Below, piece by piece: positions 47,401 through 57,852 of a DNA stretch of 64,000 nucleotides. The notes beneath the pieces were generated by a model. The model did no database searches and was not told the DNA's origin. It saw only the letters and a program-made list of their open reading frames with translations. Where the stretch lies: assembly GCA_964036155.1 (NCBI GenBank), contig OZ038422.1, forward strand, positions 85,335,201-85,399,200, written 5' to 3'. The DNA is from Diploscapter coronatus. Lineage: Eukaryota; Nematoda; Chromadorea; Rhabditida; Rhabditidae. Made by a program: the position numbers and the translations under genes. Each line of letters begins with the position of its first letter. Position 1 is the stretch's first letter.

Positions 47401-47530
47401 TTCGAATTGTTTTAAAAATAGTTTTTGATAGAAAAATTATATTTTTATTTGGAATTTTCAGCGTGCCCGTCAGGTGTTCCAAGAGAAGCGGAGCATGATA
47501 CCGCCCGAGGCTTTCGCCGTTCAGCTTTGA
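41407..47530 (+). CDS. nxf-1: Nuclear RNA export factor NXF1/TAP
   Basis: 22 exons in phase: 41407-41457, 41505-41592, 41871-41947, 41999-42079, 42160-42216, 42261-42326, 42436-42576, 42838-42907, 43005-43114, 43426-43512, 43830-43939, 44597-44633, 44729-44806, 45027-45161, 45350-45411, 45514-45602, 45670-45758, 46010-46143, 46726-46810, 47003-47065, 47156-47293, 47462-47530; 638 aa. Layout: Arg/Gly-rich RNA-binding N-terminus (PPRRGHGGRNF), RNP-like domain (~100-195), leucine-rich repeats (ALDLKEF, ALNLSGNRLKIL, VLDISHNQI, LFLEGNPI), NTF2-like domain (GYYGPRGAREMIERFVMEYF onward) that pairs with NXT1/p15, and a C-terminal TAP-C/UBA-like domain (LSRETGMLP, DQDWNMDRARQVF, MIPPEAF) that binds FG nucleoporins. 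It carries mature mRNA through the nuclear pore. Introns 9, 13 and 17 hold fold-back elements. Confidence 0.95.
43161..43288. repeat. Intronic fold-back family A, copy 2 (nxf-1 intron 9)
   Basis: CAGACTTTTCTCAAGACACG and CGTGTTTTGAGAGTCTG are inverted; CCGCAGAAAAATGGCG pairs with GCTATTTTTCTGCGG. Same family as 32121-32250 and 45863-45992. Confidence 0.7.
44844..44962. repeat. Intronic fold-back family B, copy 2 (nxf-1 intron 13)
   Basis: TACTCTCCATTGTTCCCGA and TCGGGAACAAGGAGAAGTA, plus CGAAATGAGCCTTGCATA and TATGCAAGGTTCATCTCG, form long near-perfect arms with an ACTCTGCGTCTATAATC centre. Related to 33452-33637. Confidence 0.72.
45863..45992. repeat. Intronic fold-back family A, copy 3 (nxf-1 intron 17)
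   Basis: TTTCTCAAAACTCGAC pairs with GTCGAGCTTTGAGAAG; the core GAGAGAGGAAAAGAGCATATA pairs with GTCTTTTTCTCTCTC. Same GCTGCGGGTCGAG end as the other copies. Confidence 0.7.
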
Positions 47531-48523
47531 ATCGACGGTACGAGACCCGACCCTGACCGATTTCAATTTTTACATCAGCAACTTGCCGGTACTTCTTTTC
47601 CCAAGTTTTCCCCTAATTTTCCAAGGATATGTCCAGAATGTCTTAGTTTTTAGTGATGACTCGATTGTTTTTTTTGTTTTTCTTCAAAGCCTGAAAATGT
47701 TTACTTACCTATTTCATATTGAGATGTTTAGGTAAGTATGCATTTTCTCCAAAACAAAATATACAAGTTGTGTTGCTTCAACGGTTAACATTTTCATTAC
47801 CACTGTGCATCTAAGCTCTAATTGAATTTTGAACGACCAAACCGAAATATTTTAAAAGTATAAAACTGAACACTTAGAAAGTTAGCCTATTCAATAGTGA
47901 CTAGAATTTCACTATTTCTCTGAGTGAAAATTGATGTCGAAAATTAGAACCGACGATTTTTCTCGGGTCTCAAATTTCGGCGGGAAAATTTGATTGTCAA
48001 TATTCGGACGGCATTGCACCGATATTAAAGGCGCACGCCGATCACGACTTCAGAATCCTCAGATTCGTCGTGGCGTCATCACAAAATACCGTAATTCAAG
48101 CGGTATACGGTGATCCTGTGTGGTTACCTCGCACCAACGTCTTCTAGCTTAGTTAGTATACCTGACGAGTTATTAAGGTTCCCGTCAATTTTTGTGATCC
48201 GAAAAATTCGACACTAACAAAATATTAGATCCTAGATATAGTTCAGAGAGTTTCTAAGTCACCATTAAAATAGCTAACTTCCATCGAAAATTACTCGTGA
48301 AGAAACGAGGTTTGGCAGCTCAAAACAAAAGTTGCTTATAATTTTCTCTAAATTCAAATATTTTATCCAAAAACTGTCTAGAAACTTGGATTTCTGTCCC
48401 AAAAAATTTGAGAAATCGAAAAACTCATACTGATTTTTGTGAAATTTACGCGAGACTTCGAGAATCTATGGTATTAGTCATTTTTCCTAATTTTTGTCGA
48501 TATAACGTTATTTTTATCTGACA
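47531..48523. other. Intergenic, nxf-1 3' side
   Basis: No canonical AATAAA just after the nxf-1 stop, so its poly(A) site is unresolved. The sequence is otherwise AT-rich and unassigned. Confidence 0.4.
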
Positions 48524-49216
48524 TTGTCGTTATTTTCAAAGTCATTTGTATTGTCTCAACTCAGTTGTAATATCAAACTCTACCATTTTATTACCATACG
48601 ATACCCACTTTTATCATTTTTAGATATTTTGGTTCAAAACATCAATTTGTACCAAATCTACCTGAATTTGATAAGTTTGGGTAGAAATGATAGTAAAACG
48701 GTAAAATTTTCCGTCTTAAGTAATCATTATCCAACTTTTATTTATAACGAATATCCTTCTATGAATCTTTTATCTGATGCAATTTTTCATTTGTTGTTGG
48801 CAATAAATTTTATTGGAATTTTAAGAGTGAATGTCAGCAAGGACCAAAGTCCGTATAAACAGGGGTTCGCAAATCGGGCTGATTTGCATATATATATATA
48901 TATTGTTCAGTTTTTCACGCTGATTCTCATGGTGATAACCGTTTTTCGGAAATCGATTACTATAGCGGTACCAGATATGCCACTGGCTCTATATTACGTT
49001 CCTCAAGATTTTTTCAACTTTTCTAAACATAACGGTAAGTGTTTCTTCATAGTTCCTAAAATCCATCAAACTACAGTTATGATATATCTTTGTGGAACTA
49101 CGGTAAGTCGTCACAATCCTTTATCTATATTGATGATGTTCTATTCAATGAAGTCTCAAATTAACGAAATAATTAAACAATATTGTAAAACGTTTCAAGA
49201 AAATTCCTATTTATAA
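48524..49216 (+). pseudogene. Serpentine (Str-superfamily) receptor copy interrupted by a TTAA-element fragment
   Basis: The 3' part matches the last two exons of the neighbouring receptor gene (50147-51937): LALYYVPQDFFNFSKHN up to a donor at 49034 (CG|GTAAGTG), then an acceptor (CTACAG, ends 49075) and VMIYLCGTT...HNPLSILMMFYSMKSQI to TAA at 49216. The exon homologous to 51608-51701 is split: GGAATT at about 48825 and ACTATAGCGGTACCA at 48959 are separated by ~125 bp of the TTAA palindromic family starting at 48835. The reading frame stays open across the insert, but the insert would replace a membrane helix with unrelated sequence. Upstream exons are not recognisable. Most likely dead. Confidence 0.6.
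48835..48955 (+). mobile_element. TTAA palindromic family, left-arm fragment inside a receptor exon
   Basis: TTAA|GAGTGAATGTCAGC at 48831, then CAGGGGTTCGCAAATCGGGCTG and TTTTTCACGCTGATTCTCATGG, as in 18710-18830. The match stops near CCGTTTTTCGG; no right end present. Confidence 0.7.
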
Positions 49217-49303
49217 TAATAACATAAACACTGTTGGTGTTGTACATATTCGAGAAAATCGACGAGAATAAACTGTCTTATAGCTATAAGCATAATAAGT
49301 GGA

Positions 49304-49416
49304 AATCTGGAAACCTCGTTACATTTGGACGTGCTAAATGAATATGAGATTTGAATGGGTCAAATAGCGAGTTGTTCTTATCTCTATTATATTTTATTTT
49401 ACGAGGTTTCCAGATT
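49304..49416. mobile_element. ~113-bp MITE, AATCTGGAAACCTCG ends
   Basis: AATCTGGAAACCTCG and CGAGGTTTCCAGATT are perfect inverted ends. Same termini as the element inside the receptor intron at 50499-50624. Confidence 0.75.
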
Positions 49417-49737
49417 GCAGAATAAGTTCATGGATTTCTTATCATTGGGTTTAGATAGAACTATTAAATTGTAGATCGTTTATTTTTATTTTTTATCCAT
49501 TCGTGATTATTGATATAGAGATCTTGTGATATATAATAAAATATAAAGTTCTGCAAATTGAAATATCATTTTATAATTCACAATCAAATGTCAAATATGG
49601 CAAATATTTGAAAGAACAGGTGCTTTTCTCCTAATAAAGAAAGTTCATAGAATTCATTAACGATTATGAAGAATGTTTGGTTGACTTTGTGCTACCCTTT
49701 ATCGATCATGCATATATCTTCATACGAAGTGTTATAT

Positions 49738-50077
49738 TGTAAATGACTGACTACTTGAGACGAGATAAAAGGAGCGTCTTTCTCTCCCCTCCTCTGAGCC
49801 TCGGATGCGCGAGAGACGAGCATTTGTTCATTGGGCGATTTATTTGTTTTTTTTTCGTGTGTTTTAAGAGCAATTATCGATAATTAGTCGAGTGATTTTT
49901 TACCAATATCGATAGAAGAAAATAATTGCTGCGAAAATCCCGTTAATTTCGATGAAAGAACGAAGAAAAAAGAATCGTCAAATAAACGAATGTCGTCAGC
50001 GCACATCCGAGAGGCTCACAGGAGGGAAGGAAGAAAGACGCTCCTTTTATTTCGTCTCAAGTAGTCAGTCATTTACA
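49738..50077. mobile_element. ~340-bp MITE with ~45-bp terminal repeats
   Basis: GTAAATGACTGACTACTTGAG runs inward to GGAGCGTCTTTCT; the right end is its near-exact complement, AGAAAGACGCTCC to CTCAAGTAGTCAGTCATTTAC. Sub-terminal CCTCTGAGCCTCGGATG and CATCCGAGAGGCTCACAGG also pair. A partial relative (GCTGTCTCAAGTAGTCGGTCATT) lies in the glutaminase intron near 60985. Confidence 0.82.
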
Positions 50078-50146
50078 ATACACGCCTTTACTTTTGGCAT
50101 ATGTATTAAAGTTCGTTATTAATTTTTATCAAATATTCAGTAATAA

Positions 50147-51937
50147 ATGTGTAATGAAGAAGCCATATTTAACTTTATAAACTATGAACTCCTATTTATA
50201 TGCAAGAAAATTGGCTCATCAGTAACCATTTTACTAGCGCTCTTTTCAATTTACATGTTGGTAGCTCATTTCTCAAACACGGCAAAGGGTTTTCGTAGAT
50301 ATTTATTATTAATTCAGGTAGAGTTCATTAAAATTTCGGATCTATTAGGCATTTTTACAGATATCTGGGTTATTTTCTGAGATCGTTTTCAATGTCTTAA
50401 TTGATATTCGGATTTTTCCACCGCGTGCAGCGGTTATGATAACATCATTTATACCGAATCTCTCGCCGGATTTAGCTATTGTATGTTTTCATTAACATAG
50501 ACAATCTCGAAACCTCGTGACATCGAGACATAAAATAGTATGAGATTTGAAAAGAATCATGTCACGAGTTCTCTTTCCCCCATCATATTTCATATCACGA
50601 TGTCATGAGGTTTCCAGATTGCCATTAACATAAATTAGGATATCAGGAAATTTCAGAGTATACTATTTCTGAGCTTCGCTTCATCCTGTTTTACAATAGT
50701 TCATGCTTTGGTATATAAGCATAGGAAGATTTGCCTTAAAGGATGTGTTAGTGAGAGAATATGGAGAAGTAGTCGCTTCGTTGCTTGGAGAAATAGCATG
50801 GGAAAGATAGAGAGTAGAACAGCGAAATTTTCTTTTCCAATACTATTTCTTCAAGCAACGAATCAGCTACTTTTCCAGATTGCCGTTAGTGAGATTATTC
50901 GAATATATTTGAATGCATTTTTTTTTAGATATTTTGGTGGTTTCAACTTCATGTTAATAAATTTATCATCTTCTTCCTATGCGAGACAATATTCATATCA
51001 ATCTTTGCTTATTTTATTTCAAAACAACAAGAAGAAGTTCTACGATTTATCAATGAGGTATGAAGTTCGAAACTGTTAAATAATCAAATCTAAATTTCAT
51101 ATATGATTCAACTATTACGCATCGCTATTTTCAATTAATTGTTTACTATTTAAAATTCTTTGTAGATTCTAGCACAACATTTGAAACTCTTATTATCACT
51201 ATACTTTCAGAATCAGCAGGAACTGGCATGTTTCGGACCAGAAATTCATAAACAAATCGTAATCATTGAATTCGGAAATTGGCAATTCAACGTATTCATG
51301 ACCAATCTTGGTCTCTACGTCACGAAAGGCATAATCGCAGTTCCAGTTTTAACAATACACACGATGAGTTCTCTGCACAAACAGTATTCCAGCGGACAAT
51401 TTTCGACTAAAACCATGCAATTACATAAACAAACGATGTACTCACTTATGAGACAGGCAGGCCAATTATTATTTTTTTTTTTATAAATAAACTCGTGTAA
51501 GAGCTGTCTATCTATGGAAAAGCTAATTTTATGATTTTGATAGCTGAATACAAGTACAAAATGATCGTTGGAACAATTATAAAAAGCTTAAAGAGATTAA
51601 ATTTTAGCTGCTTTCCTTTGGAATTACAGTAGCTTTGCCAGTTTTATTTATAGCACTATATTATATTCCTCAAGAAATCTTCAGCTTTTCGAAATATAAT
51701 CGTAAGCCAAATTAATGTTGATCATAAATAATGTTTGTTTCTTCAGTGATAATATATGTATGTGAAGTGCTAGTGGCTCTACACAATCCATTCACAACTT
51801 TGCTAATGCTCTATTCAATGAAGGATAAAATTTATGCTCTATTTAAAAGATTTCTAAAACGAGTTATGAATACGGTTAATACTGAAAACAATACCGTTGT
51901 TTTCATAATGCCGATTCGAGAAAATAGTCGAAGATGA
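50147..51937 (+). CDS. Seven-transmembrane chemoreceptor, Str superfamily (SRH/SRI-like)
   Basis: Model: 50147-50317, 50361-50480, 50657-50746, 50929-51057, 51166-51456 (or 51211-51456), 51608-51701, 51747-51937; about 346-361 aa. Hydrophobic segments in order: SVTILLALFSIYMLV, IVFNVLIDI, SILFLSFASSCFTIV, FIIFFLCETIFISIFAYFI, FMTNLGLYVTKGIIAVPVL, LLSFGITVALPVLFIALYYI, LVALHNPFTTLLMLYSMK. This fits nematode chemosensory GPCRs. AATAAA at 51976-51981. Two oddities: the donor after exon 5 reads ACAG|GCAGGC, a GC-AG intron, and introns 2 and 3 consist mainly of MITEs. The end of exon 3 is the least certain boundary, and this copy may be damaged there. Confidence 0.78.
50499..50624. mobile_element. 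MITE making up most of receptor intron 2
   Basis: CAATCTCGAAACCTCGTGACATCG and CGATGTCATGAGGTTTCCAGATTGCC are inverted. About 126 of the 176 intron bases are MITE, implying an ancestral intron of ~50 nt. Confidence 0.7.
50765..50873. mobile_element. MITE within receptor intron 3
   Basis: GAAGTAGTCGCTTCGTTGCTTG and its imperfect complement CAAGCAACGAATCAGCTACTT; inner GAGAAATAGCATGGGAAA pairs with TTTCCAATACTATTTCTTC. Different ends from the intron 2 element. Confidence 0.65.
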
Positions 51938-51981
51938 AGAATATTTATAATTGTGATGCATTTGTAGAACTCTTTAATAAA

Positions 51982-52248
51982 ATATCATTATGAAATAATG
52001 AAATATCACACTATTTCATGCAAAATGAAATCAATCATGGTCTTATTCTCATTTTTATTCAATTACTTACAAACTAATGTAATAGTCAAACATTATTCAT
52101 CGCTTTAGAAGCACCTGAAAATATAAATCGTTACTCTCTTTTATGAATGAAAGGTCTCCTGCGTTTTCAGTCTTTAAAAAGACTTCTACATCAAATGAGT
52201 AGCAAGAATATTAATCTACTAACAAGGGAACATTTTGATCTAAAGTTA
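51982..52248. other. Short intergenic spacer
   Basis: Nothing recognised between the receptor poly(A) signal and the MITE at 52249. Confidence 0.35.
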
Positions 52249-52528
52249 GACAGCGCAAGTCCCGTCCACTCTGTGGAGTTAAAGTCAAAGCAATTTCGCC
52301 AAAATCTTCAAAAAATTCTAGAAATTTTGTGAAGTGATTTTTTTTCTGAATTTTCTTTTCCCACTATTAGATATAAGCCTAGGTCGCCGTCTTCAGAAAT
52401 TCATATCTTTGGTTACACTGATCCGTTTTTCATGCGGTTCTTTTTCTATAACCCTGTCTAGCTCTACAGAATCCTGGAAAAATACTTCCATGACTTTATC
52501 TTCACAACGGGAATCTCACTTAGCCCTC
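52249..52528 (-). mobile_element. TA-flanked MITE, copy 3 (inverted relative to copies 1 and 2)
   Basis: TAGACAGCGCAAG at 52247; the far end CTTAGCCCTCTA is degenerate. The interior is the reverse complement of 16722-17102 (CCACTATTAGATATAAGCCTAG; TTGGTTACACTGATCCG; CATGCGGTT). More diverged than the other copies, hence probably older. Confidence 0.72.
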
Positions 52529-52619
52529 TACTTATAAAGAATGATGTACGTTAAATTAAAAATCACGTTTCGCCATTTGCATCATGTTAAAATTTGCCTA
52601 AAATCCCTCGGCTATTGTA

Positions 52620-52745
52620 CAACAACAAGTCTGTCCTCAGGACGGGCCACTAGTCCTGTATGGCTAGGATAGGCCGACTGTCTCGTTACGGGCTGAGGGT
52701 AGCCAACTCCCATCTAGTGGGGGAATAATAAGGCTAGGAAAAAAA
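52620..52745. repeat. GC-rich island, possible retroposon 3' tail
   Basis: Roughly 125 bp (GTCTGTCCTCAGGACGGGCC ... CTCGTTACGGGCTGAGGG ... CCCATCTAGTGGGGGAATAA) with composition unlike its AT-rich neighbours and no ORF. It contains short hairpins (CCTCAGGAC, CTAGTCCTG). The form resembles a non-LTR retrotransposon tail; this is inference only. Confidence 0.35.
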
Positions 52746-52991
52746 TTACTGTAAGAAAAAAATTCAAGCTGGATAATAACTATTGTTAATCAATTGCGTT
52801 TCAACGGCTCTTGTGACGTAAAATTGTGATTTTTGAATATCCTAGACAGACGTTTCACCTGGAACGCCAAAAATAATTCTTGAATTCTAACACGGATCAA
52901 ATGCCATTGAATTTTATATTAGAGTATAAGAAGTTCATTGTATTTTGGACATTTTTCATACATTGTTCACTAGTACGTGGTTTCTTGATCA

Positions 52992-53117
52992 CCTGGAAAA
53001 TGCATGACATTAAGACGTGCGAAGCAGTATGGGGTTAGAGGAGGATAGAGTAGGTTAGAGATTCCTTTTTGATATTTTCGCATGTCTTAATGTCGCGGTG
53101 TTATGCATTTTTCAGGT
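52992..53117. mobile_element. ~126-bp MITE upstream of the third receptor gene
   Basis: CACCTGGAAAATGCATGACATTAAGAC and its complement GTCTTAATGTCGCGGTGTTATGCATTTTTCAGGTTG form the ends. Layout parallels the AATCTGGAAACCTCG elements at 49304 and 50499 but the ends differ. It lies 60 bp before the receptor ATG. Confidence 0.7.
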
Positions 53118-53177
53118 TGCCTATTTCTTTGAAATAATTATCTAAAATCTTACAATTCCAAGATCATTTTTTAGCCT

Positions 53178-55652
53178 ATGGATTATGAAAACATTACAGT
53201 ATATCATTTTGATGATCGGATTTATTTCAAAATTCAATTCTTAATGGCGTTTATTCAGGTAAATTGATAGTAACACTGAACAATTTTTGAAAAGGTATTT
53301 TTTCCTGTTAAGTAATTACGTTCGTTCAGCTTCCAATTAACTGTTTCGGTCTATTTTGCATAATTTTCGTTTCGCCTAAAGCGATGACTCCTTATTATAA
53401 AGTCTTGCTAGCAAAACTTCAATGCAAGTAAGTAAATTAAGAAAATATAAAATTTAATTCCTTTTCTATTGGTTTAAAAATAAATAAGTTTTAAAATTAA
53501 ATGACTACAGCATTTCAAATTTTAATTATTTTGAGTCGGAAATGCATCCTATTTGATATTTAGCATAATTTGTCTTGAACTACAAATGTCCTGGTTATCT
53601 ATGCCAATGGTTTTTGTACCGCATCTTGCTGGTAAGGGTTATTATCATTAAAACTTTATCAATAATGATATATTGGATGACCCGAAGTAATGTTGCAATC
53701 TTTGTTCCAACTTAAATTGCGACATTACTTTCGGAACATCCGACATGATGAGACTTTCATAACGCTTGAATACCGAATTCGGGCTAAATTTGTGATCTTG
53801 TAATCTCGAAGGAAAAAAGTTCAAAATTTTTTTAAGTTTACGTGTTTTAATTTAATTTTGAAGCTCTTTTTATAGTTTGAGTTATGGTTTTTATGATTTT
53901 AGGCTATGCAAATGGTGTATTTCAACATTTCGGAGTTCCACCTGTCATTCAACTCCTGATATTCTTCTACTCATTAACTGGTTTTCTAACAAATTAGTGT
54001 TAAGGCGAAATTGGATTTCACAACTTCGAGATTAAAATAGAAACTGAAAGACTAAATTTTTCTCAAAATTGAAATGGAAATTTCGTCTTGGCTTTATAGA
54101 AAATATCGACTCCCTGAATAGGACGGTGGAACAGAGGAACGGTGGGTTGAAAAATGGGAAACTTGAGGGTAGTTAATTCTTGTCGGGAAATGCGCCTACC
54201 ATCGTGCTAGTCACTTTAAGACCATGATCACCCTATCCAAAACCTAACCCTAGCTCTATATATCCGCATTTCCATTTATCAACCCATCGCCTTTTCAAAG
54301 ATATCATCCCTCTGTCTTATTCAGGGAGCCAAAATACGATATTTTGCAGCGTACTTTGTTTTAAGATTACGGAGTGACCTCACTCGAATGCTATGAATAT
54401 CGTTATCAATGCTCTCGAATTAATGTGGTTAATAGCCCGAAATTAACTACGAAACGAATGATGGCAACGATTATTTTCGAATTGGCTTACACAAGTCTCG
54501 CCTTGATTTCACTAATTCATTATCCGTTTGACAATATGGACATCGCAAAATTGGAAATCGCCAAGGTTAATCTTACATTGAACTTCAAAACATTTTAGTT
54601 TCAGCAAATGAAAGAGGTGCCTGATGCTCTGTTCTATGCTCGAGCCATTGTTGTTGATACTTGCACATTCTGTGAAATACACATTGCTCTAATTTTAGGA
54701 CTTTCATTTCTACTTTCGGTAATTTTAATCAATTATTTGAGAAATTAATTTAAAATAAATTTGATCTGTTATCAAAATGGGGGATATTGTGAAACTGAAG
54801 ACGGGCAGATATCGCAATTACTTGACCACATGATTTTCGTTTCTTTCGAAAACTAAATTTCGGTTTCGAAATGTTTAAATAGATCTTATCAAAGTCGTGC
54901 TGTAATTCTATTATAAAACTAGTTTTGATAATGGATTAAATCGTATATTATTTTAAACTAAATTTTACTTTTTCTAATGATGATTCTTTGATGAAAAAAT
55001 TTAGCTAAATCTCATGTTCGTTGGCCTGATCATACGAAATTTAACTCGTCATGGGCATTCGCTTTCGGCTGCAACTCTTCGCTTGCAGAGATCGTATTTT
55101 CAAGTGCTAGGAGCTACTGTAAGGAAATTTGTGGGCTAATCAAATATGAAAAAATCTTTTTAGACAACAATTCCTTTGATTTTTATATCAGTTCCATTAA
55201 TCATTACTTTTATGACTAACGACTTGCGTCCAGGTGAGATTATAAAAGCATCAAATGAATATTTTCTAATAAATTCGGCAAAAATTTTCAATTTAAAAAT
55301 ATGAATGATCGACAGATGAAAAATTGCTCAAAAATTATTACCTATCTAAAAACTTATTTAGAAATAACAAATGCATTCGAGGTTTATGCCTGTCAACATG
55401 GGATTGTCGGAACAATAGCAATGATTCTTACAGGAAAATATTATAGGGATTATGTCAAGAATAAATTCATCCAATTTTTAAATTGCGTACCGAATAGTCA
55501 AGTTGGAGTGGGTAAGAGCGATTTTTTATTTTTAAATAAAAGCGTTAAATGATGGAATTTCAGTCAATTCATCGGTGGTCGAAAGGTCAACCAATCAACC
55601 GAAGGTTAACCAAGCAGGACAACAAATTAATCAAGTTCAAATAGAGAATTAG
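53178..55652 (+). CDS. Seven-transmembrane chemoreceptor, Str superfamily (SRH-like), intact
   Basis: Ten exons in phase: 53178-53258, 53330-53427, 53564-53631, 53903-53980, 54366-54565, 54605-54718, 55005-55118, 55164-55233, 55362-55511, 55564-55652; 353 aa. SRH-like signatures: FCIIFVSPKAMTPYYKVLL (end of TM1 and first loop), LSMPMVFVPHLAGYANGVF (TM2-TM3), SLECYEYRYQ (after TM3), a ligand-side loop, ALILGLSFLLSLNLMFVGLI (TM5), ATTTIPLIFISVPLIITFM (TM6), and ACQHGIVGTIAMILTGKYYRDYV (TM7 into the YR motif), then a polar, Gln/Asn-rich tail. Such receptors sit in sensory cilia and couple to G proteins; the ligand is unknown. AATAAA at 55749-55754. It is not a close copy of the receptor at 50147-51937. 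Confidence 0.92.
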
Positions 55653-55754
55653 AAAGATTTTTTAAAAATATTTTCGTGATTGTCATCGCACCAGACTAAA
55701 TTATCATGACTAGCTGACGTTTATTCTACATACATTATACACTAGAGTAATAAA

Positions 55755-57852
55755 GCAATACGTATGTCTTATCTTATTGGAGTAATTTGGCAATTTTCAA
55801 ACAGATCTGTTCACGCCAAATCGAAAATCATCATGTTCCTAAACTTTGTTCGCACTGTATGCTTCGAAATAATTAGTTAGATTTAGGAATTTCTGACCAT
55901 AACATGTTTTGTTGCACATTAAAAATTCGAGAAGTAAGATCGCTACGCGTGGGTGTGTTGTTTGTGGGTCTAGTGGGTTTTGGTTTGAGATTCCCATTTA
56001 GCTACAACGGAACGAGACATGTTTTAGGATAATTTCAGGTGTGCTAGCAACAAATCGAAACTGATAAGCAGCAACTTTACTAATTATCAAAATCTTTGGG
56101 TGATTAAGTTGAAAGTGGATTTTTCTATTTTAACCCCCGAAAGATCATAAAATAAATAGCCATAGCAAAACTTTGTGGAACGATAAAATTCCGGACAGCA
56201 CGATTTTATGGCAATTCGAGTCGATTTTATTAACGCCCAGAATTTTTTGAGGTCATAAAGAAAGGGAAACCCCACCACATTCCTTTCACAATTTTGCGTG
56301 CAGTTTTGAAAATTTTTGAAACTTACCCCTTTCATTTTCAAAAATTTCAAAAGAATTCAGACATTTTCCAACTTACCATTTTTATGAAAATAGGAAAAAT
56401 GATCGCTTTTCTAGCATTTTCGAAATGTTTATGTTTTTCTTCGGGTTTTTTCACGTTCCTTTACAACACAACTAGCCACACGTGCATGGTCTGATATTGG
56501 TTCTTTCAGAATTTTTAATAAAAATCTCAAATTTTCCCTTACTCATAAAATTCCATTTTGTCTTCGAAATTGCATAACTTTTATCGATTTCATGAGAGAA
56601 TGAAGATCAGCTTTCAATGGATTCCTTTAGAGTTGGTTTTATCTCAATTGAAAATAATTTTCCCGAAAATATATTTCACCCGGTTTAATTTTCCTATTTT
56701 AAACGTTGAAGAGAGATTTTTGGTCGTGCCTCAAGGAAGCGTCTAGGCAATAATTTTCGCGTGCTACTTTACAACGTATCAAGCTTCTTCGACTGACTTG
56801 CGGAGGTCAGGATAGCCCTTTTCTCATTATCTCTAAAGTTTTCTATCTTTCGTCCTATAATTAAGGGTAGGGCAGAAAACCCGGTTGACATATTTGAAAG
56901 CTTGATTTGCACTCTTTTCCTCGCGCTTTTTCATGCTATTTTGTGCTAGAGCTTCAGGAATGATTAGTTCTAAGTTTCAGTTACGCAAACTCGCATTCAT
57001 TTTTGCATCATTGTAAACTCAGGTATGAAATTACCTAACGTCACTCTTTTAGTGCACTCTCATTCATGACTTCAAGCCCTATATTATGTCTTTAAAAATT
57101 CCATCGAATCATAAAATGTCCAATATTTTATGGGGTGTTTGAACCTCGTGATAAGAGGGGTTTCCTAAGGGATCAAACTTTTTACCTTTTTCGACTTATC
57201 TAGTTATTATTTATGAAATGATAGTCTCGGGAACCATTGTTCCATCAGTTTACCTTTCGATTTAGTGTGGGATGGTTTAGATTAAAGCTTAAACTCCTGA
57301 CGCATAAAACCCAAGAAAAATTGTGTTTGTTATTGGGTTTAGGGACTTACTCTATAGACTTACAGGAATTTTCGTGTTCTTCGAAAGTTCGTCTCTTCCA
57401 ATGCTTAAGGATAGATCAACAAACCGTTAGGTGCATGGGTTTCTATCCTTGAAATTTCTATGACATCACTTGCAAAAAGAATTTAATTTCTTGATTTTCG
57501 ACAGGGTTTTAAAGATTTTTCTTCATAGACTGAATTCACATGAGTCAGATTCGTTTTCTAAAGATTCGATCTTTCCGATAAATATTTTCATAGCATTACT
57601 ATCCCCTAAGGCTTCCTTCGTAGTTCTTGAAAAGTCGACGAAAATCTTCGTAAATATTCCCTTTGCATATAATTACAAATCAACTTTACTCATTCTTAAA
57701 CTTTACTTGAATAGTAATTTTATAGGAGAGCTTATGAGTTGTTTTTCCTTTGCTAATAACTCGATTTTTTTTATACATAATCGCGTATCTTTTTGCTATT
57801 CATAGTTTTCTTTTTAATTTTAGTAAGTCGATTGTTAGATATAAAATTTTAG
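55755..57852. other. Intergenic, glutaminase 5' region
   Basis: 2.1 kb of AT-rich DNA; single-frame ORFs present lack splice partners and family resemblance. I see nothing beyond the expected glutaminase promoter. Confidence 0.4.

Noticed and set aside
41407..55652. Nematode operon linking nxf-1 and the downstream receptors
   Set aside because: About 1 kb to a broken receptor and 2.6 kb to the next gene is far beyond the ~100-300 bp spacing of nematode operons.
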